Positions 1-7,485 of a stretch of 64,000 bases of DNA are shown piece after piece. Under the pieces are notes generated by a model. It saw only the letters and a list, made by a program, of their open reading frames with translations, was not told the DNA's origin and ran no database searches. The stretch spans positions 1 through 64,000 of the forward strand of contig NZ_JAME01000013.1 of assembly GCF_000521865.1 (NCBI RefSeq), in the 5' to 3' direction. Source of the DNA: Roseivivax isoporae LMG 25204 (GTDB taxonomy: Bacteria > Pseudomonadota > Alphaproteobacteria > Rhodobacterales > Rhodobacteraceae). The position numbers and the translations under genes are program-made. Position 1 is the first letter of the stretch, and each line of letters starts with the position of its first letter.

Positions 1-35
1 TCGGACTTGCCACGCTTGAGATACCGGATGCTCAT
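1..35 (-). CDS. Start of a histidinol-dehydrogenase-fold enzyme (partial)
   Basis: Only the first 11 codons are inside the window; they translate as MSIRYLKRGKS. The ATG overlaps the stop of the upstream SnoaL gene in an ATGA junction, so this is the next gene of the same operon. The N-terminal motif YLKRGK is typical, as I recall, of HisD-fold dehydrogenases of the sulfopropanediol dehydrogenase (HpsN) type rather than of HisD in histidine synthesis, and no other his gene is near. If so, it would be an NAD-dependent alcohol dehydrogenase acting on the compound imported by the neighbouring ABC system. The identification rests on a very short stretch. Confidence 0.4.
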   Translation of the reverse strand, partial: MSIRYLKRGKS

Positions 36-586
36 GCGCTCTCTCCCTTCGCTGCTGCGGGTTCGGGACGGGGCGGCGTCTTCTCGCCGCGGTCGAAGGC
101 CTCCCAGCCTTCGCCGCCGAAGACGTCGTGGCCGAGCTGGGCCAGCACGTGCGGAAAGTCGACCATCACCCAGTTGTCGGTGACGCGCCCGTCCTCGACC
201 TTCCAGAAATCCATGTAGCGGATCTCGACCCGCTTGCCGGTGGGGGCGAGCCCCATGAACGGGCCGGAATGGGTGGCCTCCTGCCGGCCGAAGGCGGCGG
301 CCCATTCGCCCATGAAAAGCCGCGCCTCGTCGATGCAGACCTTGTCCGAGAACGCCGCCTGGAACGGCCGCTGCCAGTTCTCCTGGAACTCGGCCAGGCC
401 GTGCTTGGTGCCGCAACCCTGGTTGCCCAGCCAGCGGAACCCCGGCGCGAAATACTCGCCGATGTCGTCGATGCGGTGGTCGTTCAGGCCGTCGACCATG
501 CCCTCGATCACCCGGCGGGTGTCCTCGGTCCGGGTCATGTCGGTGTCGCGGGTGAGAACGGCCTGTTCGGGACGGGCTCCAGGCAT
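32..586 (-). CDS. SnoaL-like (NTF2-fold) ester cyclase family protein
   Basis: 184 residues, cytoplasmic, no signal peptide. The segments around TRRVIEGMVDGLN, the FRWLG strand, GPFMGLAPTGK and DFWKVEDGRVTDNWVMVD are the usual landmarks of SnoaL-like polyketide-cyclase or ester-cyclase proteins, a cone-shaped fold that binds small hydrophobic or polyol ligands. I chose the start at 586 because AAGGAGG lies just upstream; an internal Met at codon 17 has no comparable site. It sits between the second ABC permease gene and the HisD-fold gene, overlapping the latter by ATGA. A homologous two-domain protein is encoded divergently at 5456-6448, so SnoaL chemistry appears central to this locus. The reaction is unknown; many family members have no proven activity. 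Confidence 0.8.
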   Translation of the reverse strand: MPGARPEQAVLTRDTDMTRTEDTRRVIEGMVDGLNDHRIDDIGEYFAPGFRWLGNQGCGTKHGLAEFQENWQRPFQAAFSDKVCIDEARLFMGEWAAAFGRQEATHSGPFMGLAPTGKRVEIRYMDFWKVEDGRVTDNWVMVDFPHVLAQLGHDVFGGEGWEAFDRGEKTPPRPEPAAAKGESA

Positions 587-688
587 GTCAGCCTCCTTGA
601 TCCAGAGTGAGCTTCGGCAGGCCGGGCGCCAGGCCCGGCGGGACGACGCCCGCGGGGGTGCGACGCATCGTGATGTCGGGCACGGCTC

Positions 689-1843
689 TCATCCCTTCAC
701 CGCCCCCGCGGTCAGGCCGCTGACGATCTGGCGCTGGAACACCATGACGAGGATGAAGAGCGGCGCGGTGATCGAGACCGCGGCGGCGATCGCCTCGACC
801 TGGTCGGTCGTCGTGGTCTCGCGGTTGAAGTAGCTCGCGATGGCCGGGACCATGGTCTGGTTCTGGGCGTCGAGCAGCAGCGAGGTGACGAGGAAGTCGT
901 TGTAGGCCAGCAGGAAGCTGAACAGGCCCGTGGTGATGACCCCCGGCCACATCACCGGCATGATCACCTGCCGGAAGGCCTGGAAATGGGTGCAGCCGTC
1001 GACGCGCGCGGCCTCGTCGAGTTCGGTCGGGATGTTCTGGAAGAACGACCGCAGCATCCAGATGGTGAAGGGCTGGTTGATCGCGACCAGCACGGCGATC
1101 ACCGCATAGGGCTTGCCGTAGAGCGTGGGCGCCGCCTCGCCGAAGATCGGCGCCAGCCAGTCCGACGAGTTGATGAAGACCGGCAGGTACCCCGCGACCA
1201 GGACCGAATGCGGCAGCGCCCGGAAGATCAGCGCCGCGATCAGCAGCCAGAAGGCGAGGTTCGAGGGTGAGCGCGCGAGCGCGTAGCCCGCGAGCGTGCC
1301 GACGAAGAGCGACACGGTGACGACGCCTGCCGTCACGATCAGCGAGTTGACGAAGTTGCGCCAGAACGCGTTCTCGACCCAGACGGCGTAGTAATGTTCG
1401 AAGGTGGCGCCGATCACCGGCACGCCGAGCGGCCCGGCCACCGCGTCGAGCGCGTCGAGGAGCTGCGGCAGCACCCCCAGCACCACGAGGCCGAAGAGCG
1501 CGAGGTAGAGCAGCGCCGCCACGATCCAGCCGAGCGCGATCCAGCCCGCGGGCGTGGCGCGCCGCACGATGCCCGGAAGGCCGGTGAAGGCCCAGCGTGT
1601 CAGCGCGATCACCACCGCGCCGCCGAGCACGAGGTCGAGGACCGACAGCCCCTGCCCGCCCGCGCGGGTCGCCGGCCCCGTCAGCACCGCCACGAAGCTG
1701 CCGGCGAAGGCGTCGACCGGCGTCTTGATGGACATGACCGCGATCCAGGCGATGGGGAAGATCGCCAGCAGGCACCAGACCGCGAGGAACGTGCCCGAGG
1801 CGAGGCGCAGCGACAGCGGCTGGCGCAGGGTGTTCGTGGCCAT
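689..1843 (-). CDS. Carbohydrate ABC transporter permease (MalG type)
   Basis: 384-residue inner-membrane protein. An N-terminal membrane segment is followed by an insert of about 100 residues with further hydrophobic stretches, then the standard permease core with the EAA loop (DEAARVDGCTHFQAFRQ) that docks the ATPase. The protein is longer than the usual 280 residues of MalG-type subunits because of that insert. The ATG at 1843 shares a base with the stop of the upstream permease (TGATG), so translation is coupled. With the partner permease it should form the channel for the solute delivered by the binding protein at 2937-4163. Confidence 0.88.
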   Translation of the reverse strand: MATNTLRQPLSLRLASGTFLAVWCLLAIFPIAWIAVMSIKTPVDAFAGSFVAVLTGPATRAGGQGLSVLDLVLGGAVVIALTRWAFTGLPGIVRRATPAGWIALGWIVAALLYLALFGLVVLGVLPQLLDALDAVAGPLGVPVIGATFEHYYAVWVENAFWRNFVNSLIVTAGVVTVSLFVGTLAGYALARSPSNLAFWLLIAALIFRALPHSVLVAGYLPVFINSSDWLAPIFGEAAPTLYGKPYAVIAVLVAINQPFTIWMLRSFFQNIPTELDEAARVDGCTHFQAFRQVIMPVMWPGVITTGLFSFLLAYNDFLVTSLLLDAQNQTMVPAIASYFNRETTTTDQVEAIAAAVSITAPLFILVMVFQRQIVSGLTAGAVKG

Positions 1844-2865
1844 CAGCGCACTCCCTTGTGTTCGCGCCATGCCCGGCGCACCGGCGCGATCAGCAGGATC
1901 ACGATCCCGATCATGGTCAGCATCGCCGACGCGGATGCCCGCGAGATCGCACGGTTGCCGGCGTCGTCGGGCTGCAGGAAGTCGTAGGTCAGCCATTGCA
2001 GCGAGATGACGTGGCTCTGCGAGGAAAAGCCCACGATCTCCTCGAACACCCGGTAGGCGTCCATCAGGTGGATGAGGGCGACGAAGGTGATGAGCGGCCC
2101 GAGATGCGGGATCACCACGAATTTCAGCCGCTGCCAGCGGTTCGCGCCGTCCACGATCGCCGATTCGAGGGTGTCCTGGTTCACCGTCTGCAGACCCGCG
2201 TAGAAGATGACGAAGGCGAAGGGCGCGACGTGCCAGACGCGGTAGAAGTACATCATCAGCTCGATCGTCCAGCCTTGGGCGAACATGGCGATGTCGCGGT
2301 CGAGCAGCTGCTCGAGCGCCACGGTCAGGATGCCGTCCCCGATGAAGAGCCAGCGGATCGACAGCGCGCCGATCACGGGCGTGATGATGAACGGCAGGAG
2401 CGACATGAAGATCACCGGGCCGCGGATCGCCTTGACCGCGTTGTTGACGGCAAGCGCGATGGTCAGGCCGAGGACAAGCACGATGGGCAGCGTGATCAGC
2501 GTGAACATCAGGGTGAAGCGCAGGGCGGCCCAGAAGTCGACGTTCAGGATCGCGCCCCAGTCGCCGGAGGCGAGGTAGCCGCCCACCCGGTCGAGCTGCA
2601 GCAGGTTGCGATAGCTGTCGAGCCCGACGAAGATGGTCCGCGTCTCGATGCGGCCCTCCGCGTCGAAGACCGGCTGGCTCTTCGTCTCGGTCACGCAGTT
2701 CGCGGTGGGAAAGCCCGGCGTGCAGGTTTCGACCTCCACCTGCTCGTAGACCGGCTGCGTGACGTAGAAGCTCTGTCCGAAGACCGAAACGAGCGGCGCG
2801 GCGATGAAGATCAGCATCATCAGGAGGGACGGCGCCACGAAGGCGGCGAAGACACGGGGCTTCAT
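1843..2865 (-). CDS. Carbohydrate ABC transporter permease (MalF type)
   Basis: 340 residues, six or more membrane segments, EAA loop ESAIVDGANRWQRLKFVVIP. After the first membrane helix there is a long extracytoplasmic loop (about residues 28-100) carrying two cysteines, CTPGFPTANC, which could form a disulfide in the periplasm; MalF-type subunits often have an enlarged loop here. Start at 2865 is supported by an upstream GGAG. Second permease of the importer encoded at 689-5328. A GC-rich stem-loop lies between it and the binding-protein gene. Confidence 0.87.
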   Translation of the reverse strand: MKPRVFAAFVAPSLLMMLIFIAAPLVSVFGQSFYVTQPVYEQVEVETCTPGFPTANCVTETKSQPVFDAEGRIETRTIFVGLDSYRNLLQLDRVGGYLASGDWGAILNVDFWAALRFTLMFTLITLPIVLVLGLTIALAVNNAVKAIRGPVIFMSLLPFIITPVIGALSIRWLFIGDGILTVALEQLLDRDIAMFAQGWTIELMMYFYRVWHVAPFAFVIFYAGLQTVNQDTLESAIVDGANRWQRLKFVVIPHLGPLITFVALIHLMDAYRVFEEIVGFSSQSHVISLQWLTYDFLQPDDAGNRAISRASASAMLTMIGIVILLIAPVRRAWREHKGVR

Positions 2866-2899
2866 GCGTGCGGTCTCCTGTGCGCTGCGGACGGGGAAC

Positions 2900-2920
2900 G
2901 GGCGGCGCGTGGCGCCGCCC
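2900..2920 (-). terminator. Intercistronic stem-loop after the binding-protein gene
   Basis: Perfect 9-bp inverted repeat, GGGCGGCGC (2900-2908) and GCGCCGCCC (2912-2920), with a 3-base loop, between the binding-protein stop and the first permease. There is no T-run, so it is more likely an mRNA-stabilising or partial-termination element that raises binding protein over permease than a full terminator. Confidence 0.55.
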
Positions 2921-2936
2921 CGGGAGCTACGGTCGC

Positions 2937-4163
2937 TCAGCCGTCGACGAGGCCGGCCTCTCGGGCGGCGGTCAGGTACTCGGCCTCGATGTCCTCGAGC
3001 GTCTGCTCGGCGGTCTTGTCGCCGGTCAGGAACGCCGCGACGCCGTTGCCGAGCGCGGTGTGCATGAGCCCCATCGCGGTCGTCGAGGGATAGGCGCGTG
3101 CGTTCGGCTGGGCCTGCAGGGTGGCGATGGCACCCTGGGCGAGCCGCGTCGGCTCGTAGCCCGGGATCAGCCAGACCGCGGCATCGTTGTTGTTCTCGAC
3201 CATCTCCTGGTCGAGACCCTCCATCGCGACGCGGAACGCGGCCTCGGCGGTCTCGTCCGGGATGTTCTGAGCCACGACGACGCCGTCCCACCAGATCGTG
3301 GTGGCGGGCGGACCGTCTTCCGTGGCCTTCGGCGCCGCGGCGCTCTCGACAAGGCCCACCACGTCCGATTCCGCCTCGTTGTCCATGGCGCCGGCGCGGC
3401 TGCCCCAGAGGTTGGCCATGGCGATCCGGCCCTGCTGGAACTGCTGCTGCACGTAGGTCGAGTCGGACACCAGGTATTCGGGATCCATGAACTCGGTCAT
3501 CGCCTTCATCATCTGGAGCGCGTTGACCCCGGCCTCGCTGTTCAGCGTCGGCATGTTCTGCGCGTCGACGAATTCTCCGCCGAAGCCGTAGAACATGTTC
3601 ACGAAGTCCTGGCCCAGGTTCCAACCGGTCTGCATCGTGGCGCCGAGCGGGTAGTCGACGACGCCCGCCTCCCGGATCGCCGCAGCGGCCTCGAGCACCT
3701 CGTCCCAAGTCTCGGGAACCTCGAGGCCCAGGTCCTCGAAGATGTCGGCCCGGTACATCAGGTGCTGCGTGTTCACCATCATGCCGATGGCCATGACCTG
3801 GCCGTCGATGCGGATCAGCTGGTTCTCGTTCAGGTGCTGGCCGTGTTCGGCCACGAGATCGTCGAGCGGCCGGATCGTGCCCTCGTTGACGAGCGGCGTG
3901 ATCGTGCCGTTCGCGACGCCGCCGAGCGCGTAGAGCGACGGATTGGCGGCGAAGGCCGCAGGCTGCTTGGTGCGGAACTCCTGGTCGAGCTCGGCCTGGA
4001 AGTTGCCGCACTCGGCCATGGCGTCCGACACCGCCTTCCACGCCTCGAACCCGGCGGACAGGAGGCTGACGGGGGTGTCGTTCTCGAAACTGCATTCGGC
4101 ATGGGCCGCGCTTCCCAGAAGCGAGACCGCGCCGGCGGCGGCAAGGGCCGTGATCCTGATCAT
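2937..4163 (-). CDS. Extracellular solute-binding protein, family 1 (sugar type)
   Basis: 408 residues with a clear Sec signal peptide (residues 1-22, MIRITALAAAGAVSLLGSAA then HA), predicted cleavage before ECSF. The mature part has the family 1 pattern of alternating lobes, including a segment beginning YALGGVANGTITPLVN and PETWDEVLEAAAAIREAGV. Periplasmic receptor for the importer encoded around it; it follows the ATPase gene and precedes both permeases. The substrate cannot be read from the sequence. Sugar, polyol or a sugar-like acid is likely because the ATPase is of the UgpC/MsmX type. Confidence 0.9.
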   Translation of the reverse strand: MIRITALAAAGAVSLLGSAAHAECSFENDTPVSLLSAGFEAWKAVSDAMAECGNFQAELDQEFRTKQPAAFAANPSLYALGGVANGTITPLVNEGTIRPLDDLVAEHGQHLNENQLIRIDGQVMAIGMMVNTQHLMYRADIFEDLGLEVPETWDEVLEAAAAIREAGVVDYPLGATMQTGWNLGQDFVNMFYGFGGEFVDAQNMPTLNSEAGVNALQMMKAMTEFMDPEYLVSDSTYVQQQFQQGRIAMANLWGSRAGAMDNEAESDVVGLVESAAAPKATEDGPPATTIWWDGVVVAQNIPDETAEAAFRVAMEGLDQEMVENNNDAAVWLIPGYEPTRLAQGAIATLQAQPNARAYPSTTAMGLMHTALGNGVAAFLTGDKTAEQTLEDIEAEYLTAAREAGLVDG

Positions 4164-4269
4164 GGAGGGTTTCCCTGTCTCTGTGTCGGGCCGACTGTCC
4201 CGGCGACCCGGTCTGAAGCTTGCGTCGGAGCGGTGGGCCGGGACTTCTGCGGCCCCGGTCGTCATCACG

Positions 4270-5328
4270 TCAGCGTCCATCGAGGCGTGCCTCGGTGGTC
4301 GCGTCGAAAAGGTGGCAGATCGCCGGCGGTACCACGAAGGACACCCGGTCGCCGATCTCGGCGCGGACATCCTTCGGCGCCTTGACCGACACGAGCCCGC
4401 CGCCGGCCCGGACCGTCAGCATGGTCGCGTCGCCCAGCAGCTCGATCGTGTAGAGCGGCGCCGTGATCTGCCCGGTCTCGCCAGGCTGCGCGAGCCGCGC
4501 GTCCTCGGCCCGGAAGCCCAGCGTCACCCGGCCGGACGGCGCCTCGACACCGTCGATGTGCACGTTGTCGCAGGTGAAGCTGCTGCCGGAGACCTGCCCC
4601 TCGAGCAGGTTCATGCCCGGCGAGCCGATGAAGCCCGCGACGAACACATTGGCAGGCCGGTCGTAGATCTCCGTGGGCGTGCCGACCTGCTGCACGACGC
4701 CCTGCTTCATCACGACGACGCGGTCGGCGAGCGTCATCGCCTCGATCTGGTCGTGCGTGACGTAGACCGTCGTGACCTGCAGCTCGTGGGACAGGTTCTT
4801 GATCTGCGCCCGCGTGGAGACGCGCAGCTTGGCGTCGAGGTTCGACAGCGGCTCGTCCATCAGGAAGACGTTGGGCTGCCGCACGATGGCGCGCGCGAGC
4901 GCCACGCGCTGGCGCTGCCCGCCCGACAGTTCGGCGGGCTTGCGGTGCAGGAACGGCTCGAGCTCGACCATGCGCGCGGCGCGCATCACCCGTTCCTCGT
5001 GCACCGCCTCGTCGATCTTGCGGACCTTGAGCGGAAAACGGATGTTCTCGTAGACGTTCAGGTGCGGATAGAGCCCGTAGGACTGGAACACCATCGCCAC
5101 GTCGCGGTCCTTGGGATCGAGGTCGTTCACGACCTTGCCGCCGATGCGGATCTCGCCTTCCGACGCGTCCTCGAGCCCGGCGATCATGCGCATCGTCGTG
5201 GTCTTGCCGCAGCCCGAAGGGCCGAGCAGGACCAGGAACTCGCGGTCGGCGATCGTCAGGTCGAACCTGTCGACGCCGACGAAGCTTCCCCATCGCTTCG
5301 AGACGTTGCGCAGCTCGATTTCGGCCAT
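4270..5328 (-). CDS. ABC transporter ATPase, UgpC/MsmX type
   Basis: 352 residues: nucleotide-binding domain (about 1-240) with Walker A GPSGCGKT at 36-43, Q-loop at 81-82, signature LSGGQ at 134-138, Walker B with DEP at 158-160, followed by a C-terminal regulatory OB-fold domain (about 250-350) typical of sugar importers. First gene of the operon; the start at 5328 (MAEIEL) is the usual one for the family, and an upstream in-frame start would add 14 residues with no family match. It energises the permeases at 689-2865. The gap of about 105 bases to the binding-protein gene contains no other gene. Confidence 0.92.
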   Translation of the reverse strand: MAEIELRNVSKRWGSFVGVDRFDLTIADREFLVLLGPSGCGKTTTMRMIAGLEDASEGEIRIGGKVVNDLDPKDRDVAMVFQSYGLYPHLNVYENIRFPLKVRKIDEAVHEERVMRAARMVELEPFLHRKPAELSGGQRQRVALARAIVRQPNVFLMDEPLSNLDAKLRVSTRAQIKNLSHELQVTTVYVTHDQIEAMTLADRVVVMKQGVVQQVGTPTEIYDRPANVFVAGFIGSPGMNLLEGQVSGSSFTCDNVHIDGVEAPSGRVTLGFRAEDARLAQPGETGQITAPLYTIELLGDATMLTVRAGGGLVSVKAPKDVRAEIGDRVSFVVPPAICHLFDATTEARLDGR

Positions 5329-5364
5329 CAGCCTCTCCCTGTGGCGGCACGGGCGGTGGCCCTG

Positions 5365-5380
5365 TTGCACACGATTGCAA
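5365..5380. promoter_or_regulatory. Putative LacI-type operator 1
   Basis: TTGCACACGATTGCAA, with TTGCA and TGCAA outer half-sites around a CG-containing centre, the layout of LacI-family operators. It lies upstream of the ABC operon and is the exact reverse complement of the site at 5420-5435. No LacI-family gene is in the window; it may lie beyond the left edge. Confidence 0.6.
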
Positions 5381-5419
5381 AGAGGCTAGACAGACCGCTC
5401 CCCGCGTGGCAAGAGTTTT

Positions 5420-5435
5420 TTGCAATCGTGTGCAA
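5420..5435. promoter_or_regulatory. Putative LacI-type operator 2
   Basis: TTGCAATCGTGTGCAA, exact reverse complement of the site at 5365-5380. The centres are 55 bp apart, about five helical turns, in the gap between the divergent ABC operon and the tandem SnoaL gene. The arrangement would suit two dimers on one face of the DNA controlling both directions. Confidence 0.6.
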
Positions 5436-5455
5436 AAAAGCCGAGACCGCCTTTC

Positions 5456-6448
5456 ATGACCCTGTCCCCTGCCCGCGACGTCCTCCATTCCAGCCTTTGC
5501 GGCCTCTTCCGTGCCCCCGAGGACGCGCTCGAGGCGCAGGCCCGGGCATTGCTTTCCGAGGGGTGCCGCTTCCACCTTTCCGCGCCGTTCGAGACGCTTG
5601 AGGGCCGCGACGCGGTGCTCGACGGGTTCGTGCGACCGCTGCGCGCAGCGCTGTCGCACGTGCACCGGCGCGACGAGATCTTCATCGGCGGCGCCAACCG
5701 GCGCGACACCGGCGGCGACTGGGTGGCGAGCGTCACGCACTATGTCGGCAACTTCCACGGACCGCTCGCCGGGCTGCGGCCGTCGGGCCACCTGGCATTC
5801 CTGAGAGCGGGCGAGTTCTACCGGGTCGAGGACGGACGAATCGTCGAGGCGCGCATCATCCTCGACCTGCCGGACCTGATGCGGCAGGCGGGCCGCATGC
5901 CCCTGCCGCGCGAGCTCGGCACCGAGATGCTGTTCCCCGGCCCCGCCACGCATGACGGCGTGTGCCCGACGCAGGGCGACGGCGCCGCGAGCCTCGACGT
6001 GGTGGAACGGATGCTGTCGGCGCTGCACGCCTTCGATCCCGGCACCTTCGCCAGCGCCGACCAGACCGGGGCGACCGGCACCTGGGCCGAGGACATGCTG
6101 TGGTACGGCCCCGGCGGGATCGGATCGAACTACCGCTGGTCCGGCTTCGTGCAGGACCACCGCGCGGCGTTCCTCACCGCGTTTCCCGACCGCAAGGGCG
6201 GCAACCACTATTGCCGCATCGGCGACGGGAACTACGCGGCGGTGTCCGGCTGGCCCTCCATGACCATGACCCATCGCGGCCCCTATCTGGGCGTCGCTCC
6301 GACCGCCCGCGCGCTGACGCTGCGGGTGATGGATTTCTACCGCTGCGCCGAGGGGCGGATCGCCGAGAACTGGGTGCTGCTCGACTACATGGACCTCTTC
6401 GCCCAGATGGGAGTGGACCTGATCGCGGAAGCGAACGCCCTGCCCTGA
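5456..6448 (+). CDS. Tandem SnoaL-like domain protein
   Basis: 330 residues containing two NTF2/SnoaL-fold domains: roughly residues 10-145 (HLSAPFETLEGRDAV, then GEFYRVEDGRIVEARIILDLPDL) and 165-325 (GPYLGVAPTARALTL, then DFYRCAEGRIAENWVLLDYMDL). The second half matches the single-domain neighbour at 32-586 in its GP-x-x-G-x-APT and ENWVLLD motifs, so this gene looks like a duplication and fusion. Start at 5456 (MTLSPAR); an upstream TTG at 5420 is in frame but lies inside the operator repeat. There is no strong ribosome-binding site. Likely a cyclase, isomerase or binding protein in catabolism of the substrate imported by the divergent ABC system. Function unproven. Confidence 0.8.
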   Translation: MTLSPARDVLHSSLCGLFRAPEDALEAQARALLSEGCRFHLSAPFETLEGRDAVLDGFVRPLRAALSHVHRRDEIFIGGANRRDTGGDWVASVTHYVGNFHGPLAGLRPSGHLAFLRAGEFYRVEDGRIVEARIILDLPDLMRQAGRMPLPRELGTEMLFPGPATHDGVCPTQGDGAASLDVVERMLSALHAFDPGTFASADQTGATGTWAEDMLWYGPGGIGSNYRWSGFVQDHRAAFLTAFPDRKGGNHYCRIGDGNYAAVSGWPSMTMTHRGPYLGVAPTARALTLRVMDFYRCAEGRIAENWVLLDYMDLFAQMGVDLIAEANALP

Positions 6449-6464
6449 CGCGGCATCGCTCGGC

Positions 6465-6501
6465 TCGCGGTCCGGGCACCTTGCCAAGCGCGGGACCGCG
6501 A
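6465..6501 (+). terminator. Possible terminator after the tandem SnoaL gene
   Basis: Nine-base inverted repeat TCGCGGTCC (6465-6473) and GGACCGCGA (6493-6501) with a 19-base loop, 17 bases after the stop. There is no T-run. It could equally be a binding site for the AraC regulator that follows. Confidence 0.35.
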
Positions 6502-6605
6502 TCCATATATGTCACCCAGCCGGACCGGGCGTCGGGCGCGTGCCCTTGAGGCCGCGCGCCGCCCGGCAGCCATTCCATCCGAGGTGTCGATCCGGAGCGC
6601 TGCGC

Positions 6606-7475
6606 GTGCGCTATCGCCATGATTTCGAAGGTGTGACCGAGAAGATCCGCAGCATCGGGCCGGTGCGGTGGCACCAGTTCGACACCGTCCTGCCCGCCTA
6701 CTGGGAGGCTGCAGGGGCGACCGGCGGACGCGGCTCCTACGTTTCGGCCAATCCCCGGATCAGCGTGTTCTTCGACGACGTGAGCTCGATCCGGGTGCTC
6801 GAGGGGACGGCGTCGCGCCCGCTGCCGCGGGCGATCTTCGTGCCGGCCGGAATGGCATTGCAGACCATGTTCACCCGGCCGCTCGTCTTCTCGCATCTCG
6901 ACGTTCACATGGATGCCGGCTGGGCGGTGGATGTCCTGTCGGGCGCGATGTCCCGCGCCGCGGCGCTCCGGCTTCTCGCGCAGCCTGCGGAGCGGCACGA
7001 CACCGGGCCCCTCGAGGTGATCGCGCGGCTGCTGGTGGACGAGCTTGACGCGGCCTCCTGTCCCGACCTCTACGCGCAGAGCCTCGCGGGCAGCCTTGTC
7101 GCCGCGATCCTCGACATCGGCGCGGAAGGGCAGGAGGCGCGGCGCGCGCGGCTGACGGCGGCGCAGATGCGCAAGGTGTGCCAGCGGTTCGACGCGGGCG
7201 GAGGGCGCGGGTTGCCCGTGGCGCACCTCGCCGCGGCGGTGAACCTCTCGGAAAGCTGGTTCTCGCAGGTCTTCAAGAACACCACGGGCATGACCCCGCA
7301 CCAGTGGCAGCGGGCCCGCAGGATCGAGCACGCCCGGGCGCTCCTCTCGGACACCTCGCTCGGCGTCGCGGACGTGGCCGACAGGCTCGGCTTCTCGGAT
7401 CAGGCCCATCTCACCCGGACGTTCCGGCAGGTGGTGGGCGAAACCCCGGCGGCGTGGCGCCGCCGCCGGGGCTGA
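6606..7475 (+). CDS. AraC-family regulator of siderophore uptake
   Basis: 289 residues from GTG at 6606, preceded by GGAG at suitable spacing; a longer in-frame GTG at 6540 would add 22 residues. The N-terminal part (about 1-180) is a poorly conserved sensory domain; the C-terminal part (about 190-288) has the two AraC helix-turn-helix motifs (HLAAAVNLSESWFSQVFKN and ADRLGFSDQAHLTRTF). It converges on a TonB siderophore receptor, with a siderophore ABC operon beyond, so by analogy with PchR or AlcR it probably activates that receptor when the siderophore is bound. The stop codon is 10 bases from the receptor stop. Confidence 0.85.
   Translation: MRYRHDFEGVTEKIRSIGPVRWHQFDTVLPAYWEAAGATGGRGSYVSANPRISVFFDDVSSIRVLEGTASRPLPRAIFVPAGMALQTMFTRPLVFSHLDVHMDAGWAVDVLSGAMSRAAALRLLAQPAERHDTGPLEVIARLLVDELDAASCPDLYAQSLAGSLVAAILDIGAEGQEARRARLTAAQMRKVCQRFDAGGGRGLPVAHLAAAVNLSESWFSQVFKNTTGMTPHQWQRARRIEHARALLSDTSLGVADVADRLGFSDQAHLTRTFRQVVGETPAAWRRRRG
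7444..7471. terminator. Stem-loop between converging genes
   Basis: Perfect 11-bp inverted repeat CCCCGGCGGCG (7444-7454) and CGCCGCCGGGG (7461-7471) with a 6-base loop, at the extreme 3' end of the AraC gene and facing the receptor's 3' end. It could serve as a bidirectional terminator, though it is also coding sequence. Confidence 0.35.
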
Positions 7476-7485
7476 GCCCCGCCCG

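Noticed and set aside
1-35. Histidine-biosynthesis hisD
   Set aside because: The gene sits at the end of a sugar-type importer operon with SnoaL genes, and the start motif fits HpsN-type enzymes better.
1843-4095. A 750-codon frame that seems to fuse an unknown N terminus to a permease
   Set aside because: The N-terminal 400 codons are an out-of-frame reading of the binding-protein gene; the true permease starts at 2865 with its own ribosome-binding site.
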